64,000 bases of DNA from Xenorhabdus nematophila ATCC 19061 (GTDB lineage Bacteria > Pseudomonadota > Gammaproteobacteria > Enterobacterales > Enterobacteriaceae), in the NCBI RefSeq assembly GCF_000252955.1, contig NC_014228.1:3449232-3513231 (forward strand), read 5' to 3'. The notes below the pieces were generated by a model. It worked only from the letters and a program-made list of their open reading frames with translations, was not told the DNA's origin and ran no database searches. Of the stretch, positions 1 through 8,534 are shown piece by piece. Position 1 is the stretch's first letter. Each line of letters opens with the position of its first letter. The translations under genes and the position numbers were made by a program.

Positions 1-2349
1 GTACTGCCAGCGGTGACCTTCACCGTCAAGGCGGCCGACCGGCAGGTCAAACGGCCCGTATTCAATCTGCCATTCCACGCCCCGGGCATCTGTCCATCGG
101 GTCAGATTGCCGTGGCGGTCATGGCGGAAGCGCTCCAGACTGTTGTTGGGGCGGTCACTTAAGGCGATGCGGTGATGGCGGTCATATTCCCACGACCATA
201 AGGCCCCGCCGCCCGATGACAGCCGCTGCAACCGGTCATGGCTGTCGTAACCCAGCCGCAGGCTGCGATTTTCCTCATCAAACAGCCGGGTCAGCCGCTG
301 ATGGTCATCGTATTCCCAGCGTCGCTGGTTGCCTTCTTCATCTTCGGCCTTCGTCACCAGCCCGAATGCATTGCGGGTCAGGGTGGTTTTGCTGCCGTCA
401 GGGGCAATAAAGCACCCGGCATGACCCTTATCATCGTATTGCTGCCACCAGACCCGCCCCAGCGGGTCAGTCATGCTGGCCAGTCGGTCATCCTCATCGT
501 AGTGATACTGCCATACAGCACCGCCGGCATCGGTAAATGCCGTGACCAGTCCTGTATCCGCCAGATAATCCAGCTGTAAGACCTGCCCTTCCGGCAATAT
601 CTGCTGCCGCAGGTTACCCCAGTCATCGTACTCATACCGGGTAATATGTCCGCACGGGGTTTCCACCTGCGTGACCTGCTGCTGCTCATTGTAATGCCAG
701 GTGGTGGTATGGCCCTGCGGGGTGGTGGAGCGGGTGATGCCGGGTTCATAGGTCAGCCGGACGGGGTAATAGCCGCCACTGCCGACACTTTCAATGCAGC
801 GACCCTCGGTATCATACACATAATCCACCGCCGTCTGGTCACCGTCTGACCAGCGGCTAATCAATCCCTGTGCATTGTATTCATAGAACAGGTGAAAATA
901 CCGGGTACTGTCCGCTTCTGCCAGCCAGCCATTGTCGTGATAGTCATAGCGCACCAGCACCTCATTGAGTCCGCTGTCGACACGACGGATGTCGGCCAGC
1001 AAACCGTCTTCACGGTACTGCAAGACCAGCTCAGGACCGTCGCTGTGAGTGACTCGGTTTAGCTGATACTGTTTGTCATAATGAAACTCAATGGTGTTAC
1101 CGTTGCAGTCACGCAGAGCAGCCAGTTGCCAGCGTTGTGTGCCGGGAGTTGCTGAAATGCCCGGCCGGGTAAAGTATTTTCTGACCGGCTGATTACGCTC
1201 GGTTAATACGAAGCCCTGTTGTTGCCGGCTCAGCGTAAATTCCGGGTGCTCCGGGTTGATACTGTGGTCTACGCTTTGGGGCAGGGCGAAGTGCAGGGAG
1301 GCGCCTTCCAGCGTCAGAACTTCTATCCGGTCGCCGGTGACGATGACGGCTTCGGAGAAGCTGTCCAGCCAGTTTTCGCCGAGCAGTCCCCGCAACCCCG
1401 GTGACCAGCTGCGGGTGAAGGTCAGCGGTATCGTTTGTCCCAGTTCAAGCTCGGTGCGCTGGTCAAACAAGCTGCCGGTGGTCACGTCTATCGGGTCGCC
1501 CGTAAAGAATTTTTTGGTGGCCTGAGTAAAACGTTTGACGCCTTTATTGGCTTTAAAGGCGGTGCTGGCACACATCACTCTGCCCTTCAGGGCATGAACA
1601 GCTTTTCTGGCACCCAGCTTCGCCCCGGTCAAGACCGCCTGCCGGCCGGTTTTCGTCATCAGTTTGCCGACGCCTTTTATCAGCCCGCGTGTCGGCGGCA
1701 CCAGAAATTCCACCGCCACCAGTAACGCCCGCTGCCAGCCGGAGAATTCTTCTTCAATTTCCAGGTAAGTTCCCTGACCGGAGCCGATAAAGACCTTGCT
1801 GGCGCCCCCTTTGATGGCGGCACCACACACCAGCTTGTCGCCGACCCGCGCCGCCGGCTGGCCGTTGATAAACACCGACTCACTGCCCTGCGCTATCAAC
1901 GGTGGCGCAGGGTGTTTGCTGCACCTGGCTATGTCTGCCGTCGCACGCGCGGCCGGTTTTCCTTCAATCATGACGTTACCGGAGCCACTGTCCAGCATCC
2001 CGTCCGGCGAGCCGAAGCTGTCAACGAAGTTCGTGACAGCAGAACTGGCCGCCGCGATGGCATCGCTGGCCAGATAGGTTAACCCGCTGCCGGCGGCAGC
2101 TACAATAAGGGTAGCCCCCAATCCGCCGGTACCGGCAACCAGCAACCCCACCGCCCCGAAAATCGCCGCTCCAATCAGGGCACCGGCCACTGCCCCCATC
2201 AGGGCACCAAAGAAGCTCTTGTGCTGGATGGGGTCGCCTTTGCGTGCGGCTGCCGGCCCTCTGGCACCGCCCGCAGGCGGCAATGGCGGCCGGGCATGGG
2301 TGGCCCCGACCCGGGCAATCCGGGTAATAATTTCATCACCTAATCCCAT
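1..2349 (-). CDS. Rhs-repeat protein with prePAAR and PAAR, T6SS cargo effector (3' end outside window)
   Basis: The minus-strand frame stays open from an ATG at 2349 to the window edge (783 codons), so the toxic C-terminus is not seen. Residues 34-43 read AARKGDPIQH, which fits the prePAAR signature AARxxDxxxH. A long Gly/Ala-rich hydrophobic stretch follows (about residues 44-80), as in Rhs effectors with N-terminal membrane helices. A PAAR region (HPAPP, then VFINGQPAARVGD) comes next, then a DUF6531-like start (DPIDVTTG) and many YD-type repeats. The family forms a cocoon that encloses a C-terminal toxin, sits on the VgrG spike and is delivered by type VI secretion. The adjacent DcrB-like gene and vgrG on the same strand form the usual loading set. 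Which toxin and immunity protein follow cannot be said from this window. Confidence 0.93.
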   Translation of the reverse strand, partial: MGLGDEIITRIARVGATHARPPLPPAGGARGPAAARKGDPIQHKSFFGALMGAVAGALIGAAIFGAVGLLVAGTGGLGATLIVAAAGSGLTYLASDAIAAASSAVTNFVDSFGSPDGMLDSGSGNVMIEGKPAARATADIARCSKHPAPPLIAQGSESVFINGQPAARVGDKLVCGAAIKGGASKVFIGSGQGTYLEIEEEFSGWQRALLVAVEFLVPPTRGLIKGVGKLMTKTGRQAVLTGAKLGARKAVHALKGRVMCASTAFKANKGVKRFTQATKKFFTGDPIDVTTGSLFDQRTELELGQTIPLTFTRSWSPGLRGLLGENWLDSFSEAVIVTGDRIEVLTLEGASLHFALPQSVDHSINPEHPEFTLSRQQQGFVLTERNQPVRKYFTRPGISATPGTQRWQLAALRDCNGNTIEFHYDKQYQLNRVTHSDGPELVLQYREDGLLADIRRVDSGLNEVLVRYDYHDNGWLAEADSTRYFHLFYEYNAQGLISRWSDGDQTAVDYVYDTEGRCIESVGSGGYYPVRLTYEPGITRSTTPQGHTTTWHYNEQQQVTQVETPCGHITRYEYDDWGNLRQQILPEGQVLQLDYLADTGLVTAFTDAGGAVWQYHYDEDDRLASMTDPLGRVWWQQYDDKGHAGCFIAPDGSKTTLTRNAFGLVTKAEDEEGNQRRWEYDDHQRLTRLFDEENRSLRLGYDSHDRLQRLSSGGGALWSWEYDRHHRIALSDRPNNSLERFRHDRHGNLTRWTDARGVEWQIEYGPFDLPVGRLDGEGHRWQY

Positions 2350-2361
2350 GTCGGCTTCTCC

Positions 2362-2781
2362 TTATGCCGTCTGAAAACTGCTTACCACCGCCAGTAAAGC
2401 CTCCCGCTGCCCGGTATTAAAGGGCTGTGGAGAAGTCAGGTTAAACGCCAGCAGCTGACTGTCCCGGATTTGCAGCACCACCGTCTGGTACATTTTTCCT
2501 TCCGGGCTTTGCCACTGATAATCCAGCCGCCATGCCATATCGCCACTGAGTTCCATTTGCAGGCGCTGGTGCTCCTGATACCCCGGCAGGTGGGTCATAA
2601 ACTGTGCCAGTGTCTGCTCATAATAGGCATTGCTGTCGGTACCTGCCGGCACCGGGGTGCGGTTAATCACCAGATTGACGCCGCTGTCATCCGGCAGCAC
2701 AAACACGTGCATCGATTCGTCACGCCAGCCGGCGGGAATGTTCAGGGTGCCTTCGTTCATCCGGTAGGGTTGTGTGCTCAT
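2362..2781 (-). CDS. DcrB/DUF1795-type (Eag) chaperone for the Rhs effector
   Basis: A 139-residue protein with no signal peptide. Sequence features fit the DUF1795/DcrB-related family (NEGTLNIPAGWRDES near the start, NLVINR, and a C-terminal LAVVSSFQ). In T6SS loci, small DUF1795 proteins next to Rhs genes are Eag chaperones. They shield the N-terminal transmembrane helices of a prePAAR effector and help load it on VgrG. The gene lies between vgrG and rhs, 12 nt before the rhs start, and the downstream Rhs protein has exactly the hydrophobic N-terminus these chaperones bind. The role is inferred from family and context. Confidence 0.85.
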   Translation of the reverse strand: MSTQPYRMNEGTLNIPAGWRDESMHVFVLPDDSGVNLVINRTPVPAGTDSNAYYEQTLAQFMTHLPGYQEHQRLQMELSGDMAWRLDYQWQSPEGKMYQTVVLQIRDSQLLAFNLTSPQPFNTGQREALLAVVSSFQTA

Positions 2782-2879
2782 GGGTTTTCCTTTTCACTCT
2801 TTTTGTATCATCAATATTCAGCCCGCCGCAGAAAAATTCTGCTGCACGGATTTCAGTCTTGTTGCCGGACTGCCCGGAC

Positions 2880-4967
2880 TCAGTTCAGGGTGATGACCTC
2901 TTTTCCGTTAATAATGACGGTGTTACCGGTAATATGGATATTGCCGTCAGTATCAATCGAGATGCTCCCTTTAGTGTTGCCAATGGTGATGCCGCTTTCA
3001 GTGGACTGAATAGTGATTTGTCCTTTGACACTGAGTACGCTGGTTTTTTCCACGGTGACCTGCCGTGTTCCGATACTGCTCACTTCCATGCCGACCACTT
3101 CCTTATGACGGTCAGCCCGTACACTGATGGCCTGGTTGTGTCCGACGCTTTCGGTATGGTCGTGCATTACGCGGGTGCTGCGGTCATTGAGCACGGTGGT
3201 GTCCATGTCCTTCTGTGCGTGCAGTGACAGCTTTTCACTGCCTTTGGCATCCTCAAACAGCAGCTCGTTATATCCCTCGCCTTTGTGGGTTTTTGAGCGG
3301 AAGGCCATCTGGGTTTTGCTGCCCGGCAGCCCGCCCGGCGGGATGTTACTCGCATGGTAGGTTCTGCCGGTGACAATAGGTTGATCCGGGTCGCCATGCA
3401 GAAAATCCACGACCACTTCCTGACCGATACGTGGGATAGCGAGCATGCCCCAGCCCTGTCCCGCCCACGGCTGGGTCACCCGGATCCAGCAGGAACTCTG
3501 GTCATCAGATTTGCCGTAGCGATCCCACGGGAACTGGAGGCGGATACGCCCGTACTGGTCACAGAAGATTTCTTCCCCGGCCGGTCCCACCACTTTGGCA
3601 ATCTGTGGGCCGTCAATACCCGGTTTCGGCAGCGGCGTCGGCCGCCAGTGCTGGTTATGGCGGATGAAGCTGAACTGGCTGTGCAATGTGGTGCCGCTGT
3701 CACCGGTGGCCGTTTCCAGGGCGCCCGGCTGGTTGCCAGTGTGACTCGCGCTCACCACCTGCCACGGCTGATTCAGGTCGTCACGCGGGTGGTTGGTCAG
3801 AATGAACAGTTTCCCTGGCTGGATGGCAATCGCGTGACCGTGCCCTTGTCCGGTGATCGCATCGTTACGCAACGCTTCCAGCCGGTAGCGGGTGAAGGCT
3901 TTGCCATGGGCTTCGTCCTTGAACCGGCCGGGGTAGTCATAGTGCTCGTAATACTGCTCCTGTAGCTGTTCGTCCTTCATCTGTTCACGAAATTCGGCCG
4001 GCCAGGCCGGATTTTTGAAGGTGTAGTCCTTCAGCTCAACCCTGGCCGGGCGTACCTGCGCACTGCTGGTGAAGCTGGTCACCGACGGCTCGCCGGTGGT
4101 ACTGATGTCACCCGGCTGATAAGGCAGCATAATGCCCGGCGGCACTGAACCGGCGTCGTCGGCGAACACCAGCGTGTTGCGCCCGTTGCCGCATTCAAAG
4201 AAGTAGAAGATGCCTTCTTCCGCCGTCAGCCGTTGCAGGAAGTCAAAGTCGCTTTCCTGATACTGGACACAGAATTCCCGTGCCGGGTGCGGCTGGCGCA
4301 GGCTGAAGACCACATCACGAATGCCGTGCTCTTTAAGCAGGGTGGTGAGAATGGTCACGATATCCTGCTGCTGGAAGATGCGTGAGTTCTGCCGCAGGGA
4401 AGTGCGCCATAAATCCGGGCAAATCGTCATCTGGTAGGTGGTCTGGTGCAGCCCGGTGTTGCCCTGTTCAAAGCGGGCGACGCAGCCACTGAGACTGCGC
4501 TGTTCTTTGCCGTCCTGCGTAATGGTGAGCGTCGCACTGCGATCGAGGACAGACGGGAAGTCAATTGCCGGATCAGCGCTTGCCAGCCCCACGTTGAGGG
4601 TAAAGAGCCGGGAGAACCCTTCGTTCAGCGTAAAATCGGTGACAACGAACGTCTGTGGCGGCAGGCTGCCTGCCGTCAGGGTAAATCGCAGGCCGCCCGG
4701 TGCTGAGTCTCCACCGACCCCCGCCTGTTGCAGCGCCCTGGCTGCGCCGCTGTGTCCGGCCGTCGCTTGCTGCACCAGACTCTGACCGCCGCTGAGCGGG
4801 CCGGCAAAACCGCCGGGTTTCATCAGGCCACTTTTATCCGTCAGGCCAGCGGTACCGGCACCACCCGGCAGGCCTGCTGCCTGTTTCGCCAGACCTGTTG
4901 CCTGCTTTCCTTTTTCCAGCAGGGATTGTCCCTGCTGTAACTTCGTCAGGTGTTTCTTTATTGACAT
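2880..4967 (-). CDS. vgrG: VgrG (TssI) type VI secretion spike protein with N-terminal extension
   Basis: A 695-residue VgrG. From about residue 92 it follows the family: gp27-like beta-barrels (LRFTLTAGSLPP start, SDFDFLQRLTAEEGIFYFFE), the gp5-like OB fold (CDQYGRIRLQFPWDRYG, WIRVTQPWAGQGWG, GQEVVVDFLHGDPDQP) and a C-terminal beta-helix region. VgrG trimers cap the T6SS tube and carry effectors into target cells. The unusual part is the first ~90 residues, a Gly/Ala/Gln-rich low-complexity extension (repeated GLAKQAAGLPGG-like text) not seen in ordinary VgrGs. The vgrG-eag-rhs unit faces away from the conjugation genes and looks like a cargo module in the ICE. No T6SS sheath or baseplate genes are present here. 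Confidence 0.95.
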   Translation of the reverse strand: MSIKKHLTKLQQGQSLLEKGKQATGLAKQAAGLPGGAGTAGLTDKSGLMKPGGFAGPLSGGQSLVQQATAGHSGAARALQQAGVGGDSAPGGLRFTLTAGSLPPQTFVVTDFTLNEGFSRLFTLNVGLASADPAIDFPSVLDRSATLTITQDGKEQRSLSGCVARFEQGNTGLHQTTYQMTICPDLWRTSLRQNSRIFQQQDIVTILTTLLKEHGIRDVVFSLRQPHPAREFCVQYQESDFDFLQRLTAEEGIFYFFECGNGRNTLVFADDAGSVPPGIMLPYQPGDISTTGEPSVTSFTSSAQVRPARVELKDYTFKNPAWPAEFREQMKDEQLQEQYYEHYDYPGRFKDEAHGKAFTRYRLEALRNDAITGQGHGHAIAIQPGKLFILTNHPRDDLNQPWQVVSASHTGNQPGALETATGDSGTTLHSQFSFIRHNQHWRPTPLPKPGIDGPQIAKVVGPAGEEIFCDQYGRIRLQFPWDRYGKSDDQSSCWIRVTQPWAGQGWGMLAIPRIGQEVVVDFLHGDPDQPIVTGRTYHASNIPPGGLPGSKTQMAFRSKTHKGEGYNELLFEDAKGSEKLSLHAQKDMDTTVLNDRSTRVMHDHTESVGHNQAISVRADRHKEVVGMEVSSIGTRQVTVEKTSVLSVKGQITIQSTESGITIGNTKGSISIDTDGNIHITGNTVIINGKEVITLN

Positions 4968-5367
4968 TGTTTCGTTTTCCTTATTTTTTACTTGTTATCC
5001 TCAATGCCGTTTTCCGCAGGGGTTCCTTTTACTCAGGCAATCGGACGTCCGGGCAGGCATTCACTGCGTTCAGACAGAAAAAGCCTGTTATTCATGCCCA
5101 TTTTTTTCTTATTATGATGAGGGGGCGACTGTTTTATCGGCATATTTTTCATTTCATTCATGACAAATTATGTCAGGGGATCCATCCGGACTGTTATTTT
5201 ACCGATATAACGATGAATTTTATGAATGTGATACCCGTTTTATCGACATTTGGGAAAAATCTTAGCGGCCCGGTGCGTTTATTTTTCATTGTCAGAAAAT
5301 CAATTAAGCGCTGACTTTTGCCGCAGCTTTCTTCACGCTGGCCTGATGTTTTGCCATAGGGACGACG
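4968..5367. other. Divergent intergenic region between vgrG and the conjugation genes
   Basis: No convincing gene in about 400 bases. The stretch is AT-rich with several T-runs and must hold the vgrG promoter (minus) and upstream signals for the TIGR03757 gene (plus). No clear operator or terminator hairpin was recognised. Confidence 0.5.
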
Positions 5368-5769
5368 ATGATGAAAAAACCGGGTTTACTGCTCCTGATG
5401 GGATGGATGGTGTCACTGTCCACCGGGGCCAAAACGGTGATCTATACCGACCGTCAGCACCCGCCGGTAAATCTGGCGTCGGGCAGCCAGGTTGTCTGGC
5501 TGGATGCACCTGAACAATTTCAGCAGCAATACTTTGCTCAACTTTCCGCAGATCCACGACAGGCGATGAAACAGGCACAAACAAGGCTGCAATCACCTCA
5601 GTGGCGTGAGCAGGAACAGCAAATTATCAACGCATGGCAACATGTTATTCGGGGCAGGGCACTGGGCGTGCAGAAATACCCGGCGGTGGTGTTTGATGAT
5701 CGTGACGTGGTGTATGGCACGGCCGATATGGCCAAAGCGACAGCGCTCAGGGAGCAGCATCAGCCATGA
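5368..5769 (+). CDS. ICE conjugation protein, TIGR03757 family
   Basis: A 133-residue protein with an N-terminal signal sequence (KPGLLLLMGWMVSLSTGAKT). It matches the TIGR03757 family of integrating conjugative element proteins: short, exported, with VVFDDRDVVYG near the C-terminus, recalling TrbC/TraW-like thioredoxin-fold assembly factors. It overlaps the next gene by 4 nt (ATGA), so the two are translationally coupled. Genes of this family sit in the type G mating-pair-formation cluster, whose products build the conjugative type IV secretion apparatus in the envelope. Two Met codons open the frame (5368 and 5371); either could be used. Confidence 0.88.
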   Translation: MMKKPGLLLLMGWMVSLSTGAKTVIYTDRQHPPVNLASGSQVVWLDAPEQFQQQYFAQLSADPRQAMKQAQTRLQSPQWREQEQQIINAWQHVIRGRALGVQKYPAVVFDDRDVVYGTADMAKATALREQHQP

Positions 5770-6734
5770 AGACGTCACGCCTGGCTTTTCCGGTGGTTAT
5801 CACGCTGGCCGCGGCGTTTACGCCTTTTTCTCAAGCCACCCTCAATACCGCCCAAATCGTAGCCAGCAGTATCTCACCCGCCTGCATTCAGTGGCGGGTC
5901 AGCGGCATTTGTTACTGGCTGTTTTGTTCCTGGCACGGCTGCACGGTGAAAACCTCGGTCAAAGTGACTCATTTTCTGCCGCAGGCGGTGGTTTCCACCT
6001 ATCATGCACCCGGTGGCAACCCGTGGTCTGAAATGGCTCACATCAGCCCGTTATCCGGCGGGCTGGAAACTGTGGTGACGAGGGCGTTATCCGGCCTGAC
6101 CACCGGCGGCGGTAATCACACGGTTCAGGTTGCCGGGAAGCGCAGTCCCCGTCTGCGTTTCAAATACGCCGATGCTATCGGGCATCCCGCGACCACTCTG
6201 ATTGGCGGACAAATCCCGGGCTATTCCTGCAAAAGTGTGGCCACACCGCTGATGCCCTATTTTCTCAGCACACTGGATACTGTCGCGTGGCGCAGCGGGC
6301 TGCCGGAGTCGCTTTATCCTGAAGCGCTTATTCCCGGTCTGCGTGAGCTGGGAAGTACAATGGCAGGTAATATGTGGGGCAATCTCTACCCCCGTTCCGG
6401 TTTTGTCACGCAGGTGGATGACGATAAAGCTGCTTCGGTGGTAGCGCAGCGGGTGGCGGACATTATCACCCGTACCGGGCAGCCCCATGTTTATCAGCCA
6501 CTGGCCGGGCAACGCCGTGACGGCTACTGGCCGCCGGTCCCGGTTACCGAAAATACCGGCACGAAAAACCATCAATGGCAACGGTTGTCACCACAGTTAA
6601 GTCAGTCCTGTGCGGTGTTCCCGGATGGCCGCCACACAGCGGCGGCAGACAGCCATCAGGCGTATGCCCTGTGGCAGCCCTACAGCTGTTGCCAGCGGCG
6701 CGGGCAACGTTTTCTCGGCAGTACGGACCTATAA
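5766..6734 (+). CDS. ICE conjugation protein, TIGR03756 family (TraU-like)
   Basis: A 322-residue protein with a signal peptide (ending near PFSQA) and several Cys residues in motifs such as ACIQWRVSGICYWLFC, typical of the TIGR03756/TraU-like periplasmic proteins needed for assembly of the conjugation pore. It starts inside the stop of the preceding TIGR03757 gene and is followed 12 nt later by the TIGR03755 gene. That order (03757-03756-03755) is diagnostic for this ICE class. No defects are visible. Confidence 0.9.
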   Translation: MKTSRLAFPVVITLAAAFTPFSQATLNTAQIVASSISPACIQWRVSGICYWLFCSWHGCTVKTSVKVTHFLPQAVVSTYHAPGGNPWSEMAHISPLSGGLETVVTRALSGLTTGGGNHTVQVAGKRSPRLRFKYADAIGHPATTLIGGQIPGYSCKSVATPLMPYFLSTLDTVAWRSGLPESLYPEALIPGLRELGSTMAGNMWGNLYPRSGFVTQVDDDKAASVVAQRVADIITRTGQPHVYQPLAGQRRDGYWPPVPVTENTGTKNHQWQRLSPQLSQSCAVFPDGRHTAAADSHQAYALWQPYSCCQRRGQRFLGSTDL

Positions 6735-6746
6735 GGAAAAAACAGG

Positions 6747-8186
6747 ATGATAAGAAAACCGGGACTGCTGATGGTGGGCGGGCTGGCACTCGCTACCGCT
6801 CAGGTTCAGGCATCAGAACGGTCGGTTTCCTTACCGGCCGTCAGTCACAGTGCACTGGGCTATGGTGCACAGAGCAGCGGGGCAGTCTCCGATACGCTGT
6901 TCTATACCCTCGGTGGCGGCCCGGTGATTTCTGAGCCGGCCAGCCGTGGAGGTTCAACCAGGCTGGCCGGGCTGGAGCTGGGCTGGCGTTCGGATTTGAT
7001 GTGCGGCAATTTTGACCTGAAAACCACGGTCAGTAATCAGCTCAACGGTATCACGGCGGGCATGAAAAACCTGATGAGTGAAGTCATCCAGGGCGCCACC
7101 GGGGCGGTGGCCAGTCTCCCCGCCATGATAATCCAGCGGGCCAATCCGGGGCTGTATGACATGCTGACCAACGGGGTATTGCAGGCCAATGTTGCGTTCG
7201 ACAAGGCCCAGTTTAATTGTCAGAACATGGCCAGACGAATGGGGGATTTTGCGCAAAACAACAAATGGAGCCAATCGGCCTCTTTACAGGAGTACAAAAA
7301 TCAGGTCAACGGCGGGGATGCTGACGCGGTGAGGGCCAATAATGCCGGCACCAGAGCCACCGGGACGGGCGGGCATCCGTGGATTGGCGGCCGGAAGCAG
7401 GGCGGTAAAGGGCAGAGTGCCATTCGTCCGACCCGTGATTTAGCCAGTGCCGGGTTTAATATGATGAACCATCAGCCGGTACTGAGCACCGCCGCCATCC
7501 GGCATCAGGATTGCAGCGGCAGCAGTTGCACCAAATTCAGCAGTGCGCGTGAGGCAGCAGAAGCGGTCGTCAACGTGCTGGGTGACCGTGCAATCCGTAC
7601 TTGTGCCAACGCGGCGGAGTGCATCAGCGGCGGGGAGGCGCACCAGCCGGGCACCACCGTTGCTGGCACGGGTTTTGCGCCGATGCTGGAAGCCCAGACT
7701 CAGGCCAATATGGAACAGCTGGTGAAGCTGGTTAACGGGACGGAAAAACCGACGGCGCCAAATCTGGCCAAACTGAAAACCGGCAGCCTGACCATCACCC
7801 GGGGCGTGATTCAGGCATTGCAGCGCGACCCCGATAATGCCGCACTGACAGCCCGTCTGGCGGGTGAGCTGGCGATGGCAGAGACCACGGAGACGGCATT
7901 GCTGATGCGCCGGATGCTGATTACCGGCATGTCCGAACCCAATGCCGCCGCGCAGGCCGAAGCCCTCAATGAGGGCGAACGGCGGATTGCGGCGCTGGAC
8001 AGGGAAATCACTGCGCTGAAAAATGAAATGACTCTGAAACAGGAGCTGGCGCGCAATTCCATCCTGACCATTATTGCGCGGGAAAACCACCGGATTGAAG
8101 CGCATCCGCAGAAACACGTGACGGAAAGCAGTGATAAGCGTTTCTATCAACTGGAAAATCCGGCAAACCGGGTGACGGGAAGGTAA
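6747..8186 (+). CDS. ICE conjugation protein, TIGR03755 family (TraH-like)
   Basis: A 479-residue protein with a signal peptide (cleavage probable after VQA) and the sequence style of TIGR03755: a Cys pair region near residues 88-155, and a long helical C-terminal half rich in Glu/Arg (ALNEGERRIAALDREITALKNE), which suggests a coiled coil. TraH-like proteins act in the periplasm/outer membrane during pilus and mating-pair assembly. It is the third gene of the 03757-03756-03755 string. Confidence 0.9.
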   Translation: MIRKPGLLMVGGLALATAQVQASERSVSLPAVSHSALGYGAQSSGAVSDTLFYTLGGGPVISEPASRGGSTRLAGLELGWRSDLMCGNFDLKTTVSNQLNGITAGMKNLMSEVIQGATGAVASLPAMIIQRANPGLYDMLTNGVLQANVAFDKAQFNCQNMARRMGDFAQNNKWSQSASLQEYKNQVNGGDADAVRANNAGTRATGTGGHPWIGGRKQGGKGQSAIRPTRDLASAGFNMMNHQPVLSTAAIRHQDCSGSSCTKFSSAREAAEAVVNVLGDRAIRTCANAAECISGGEAHQPGTTVAGTGFAPMLEAQTQANMEQLVKLVNGTEKPTAPNLAKLKTGSLTITRGVIQALQRDPDNAALTARLAGELAMAETTETALLMRRMLITGMSEPNAAAQAEALNEGERRIAALDREITALKNEMTLKQELARNSILTIIARENHRIEAHPQKHVTESSDKRFYQLENPANRVTGR

Positions 8187-8189
8187 GTG

Positions 8190-8534
8190 ATGACCGGTAA
8201 CGCAAAAACATCGTCCAGGCTGAAAAAAGGGGCTGGCATCGTGCTGGCGATTGCGGCAGTGATAATCCTCACGTTGCTGACGGGCTGGGCGGGGATACGC
8301 TATCCTGAAAACCTGTCCGTCTTTCGTCACGGGATGGAAAACCATCAATCGCTGTGGCGGGTCTGGCGGTTAAGCCTTTATGCGCTGTTGGGCTGGGGCA
8401 GCCGGAAGCTTTTTCAGGCAACGCAACACAAACCTGCGTACCGGGCACCGTTGCTCCGCATGATGACGGCCAGCCTGTTGTTTATCCTGCTGTGTGAATA
8501 CGCCCTGTCAGGCAGCATGGGGGGCAGCGCATGA
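8190..8534 (+). CDS. Small ICE membrane protein
   Basis: A 114-residue protein with three hydrophobic stretches (about residues 15-40, 55-72 and 87-105), so probably an inner-membrane protein. It begins 3 nt after the TIGR03755 stop (a GTG three bases earlier could also serve) and overlaps the TraG_N-like gene by 4 nt (ATGA). Small membrane proteins are common at this position in ICEs of this class. I do not assign a domain. Position and coupling suggest a role in the conjugation channel. Confidence 0.7.
   Translation: MTGNAKTSSRLKKGAGIVLAIAAVIILTLLTGWAGIRYPENLSVFRHGMENHQSLWRVWRLSLYALLGWGSRKLFQATQHKPAYRAPLLRMMTASLLFILLCEYALSGSMGGSA

Noticed and set aside
238..2077. Several open frames on the plus strand opposite the rhs gene
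   Set aside because: They are by-products of the GC-rich minus-strand rhs frame, have no family features and no ribosome sites.
7440..8348. A 302-codon minus-strand frame opposite the TIGR03755 gene
   Set aside because: It is antisense to a clear conjugation gene and its composition (His/Arg/Pro/Cys-rich) is typical of a shadow frame.
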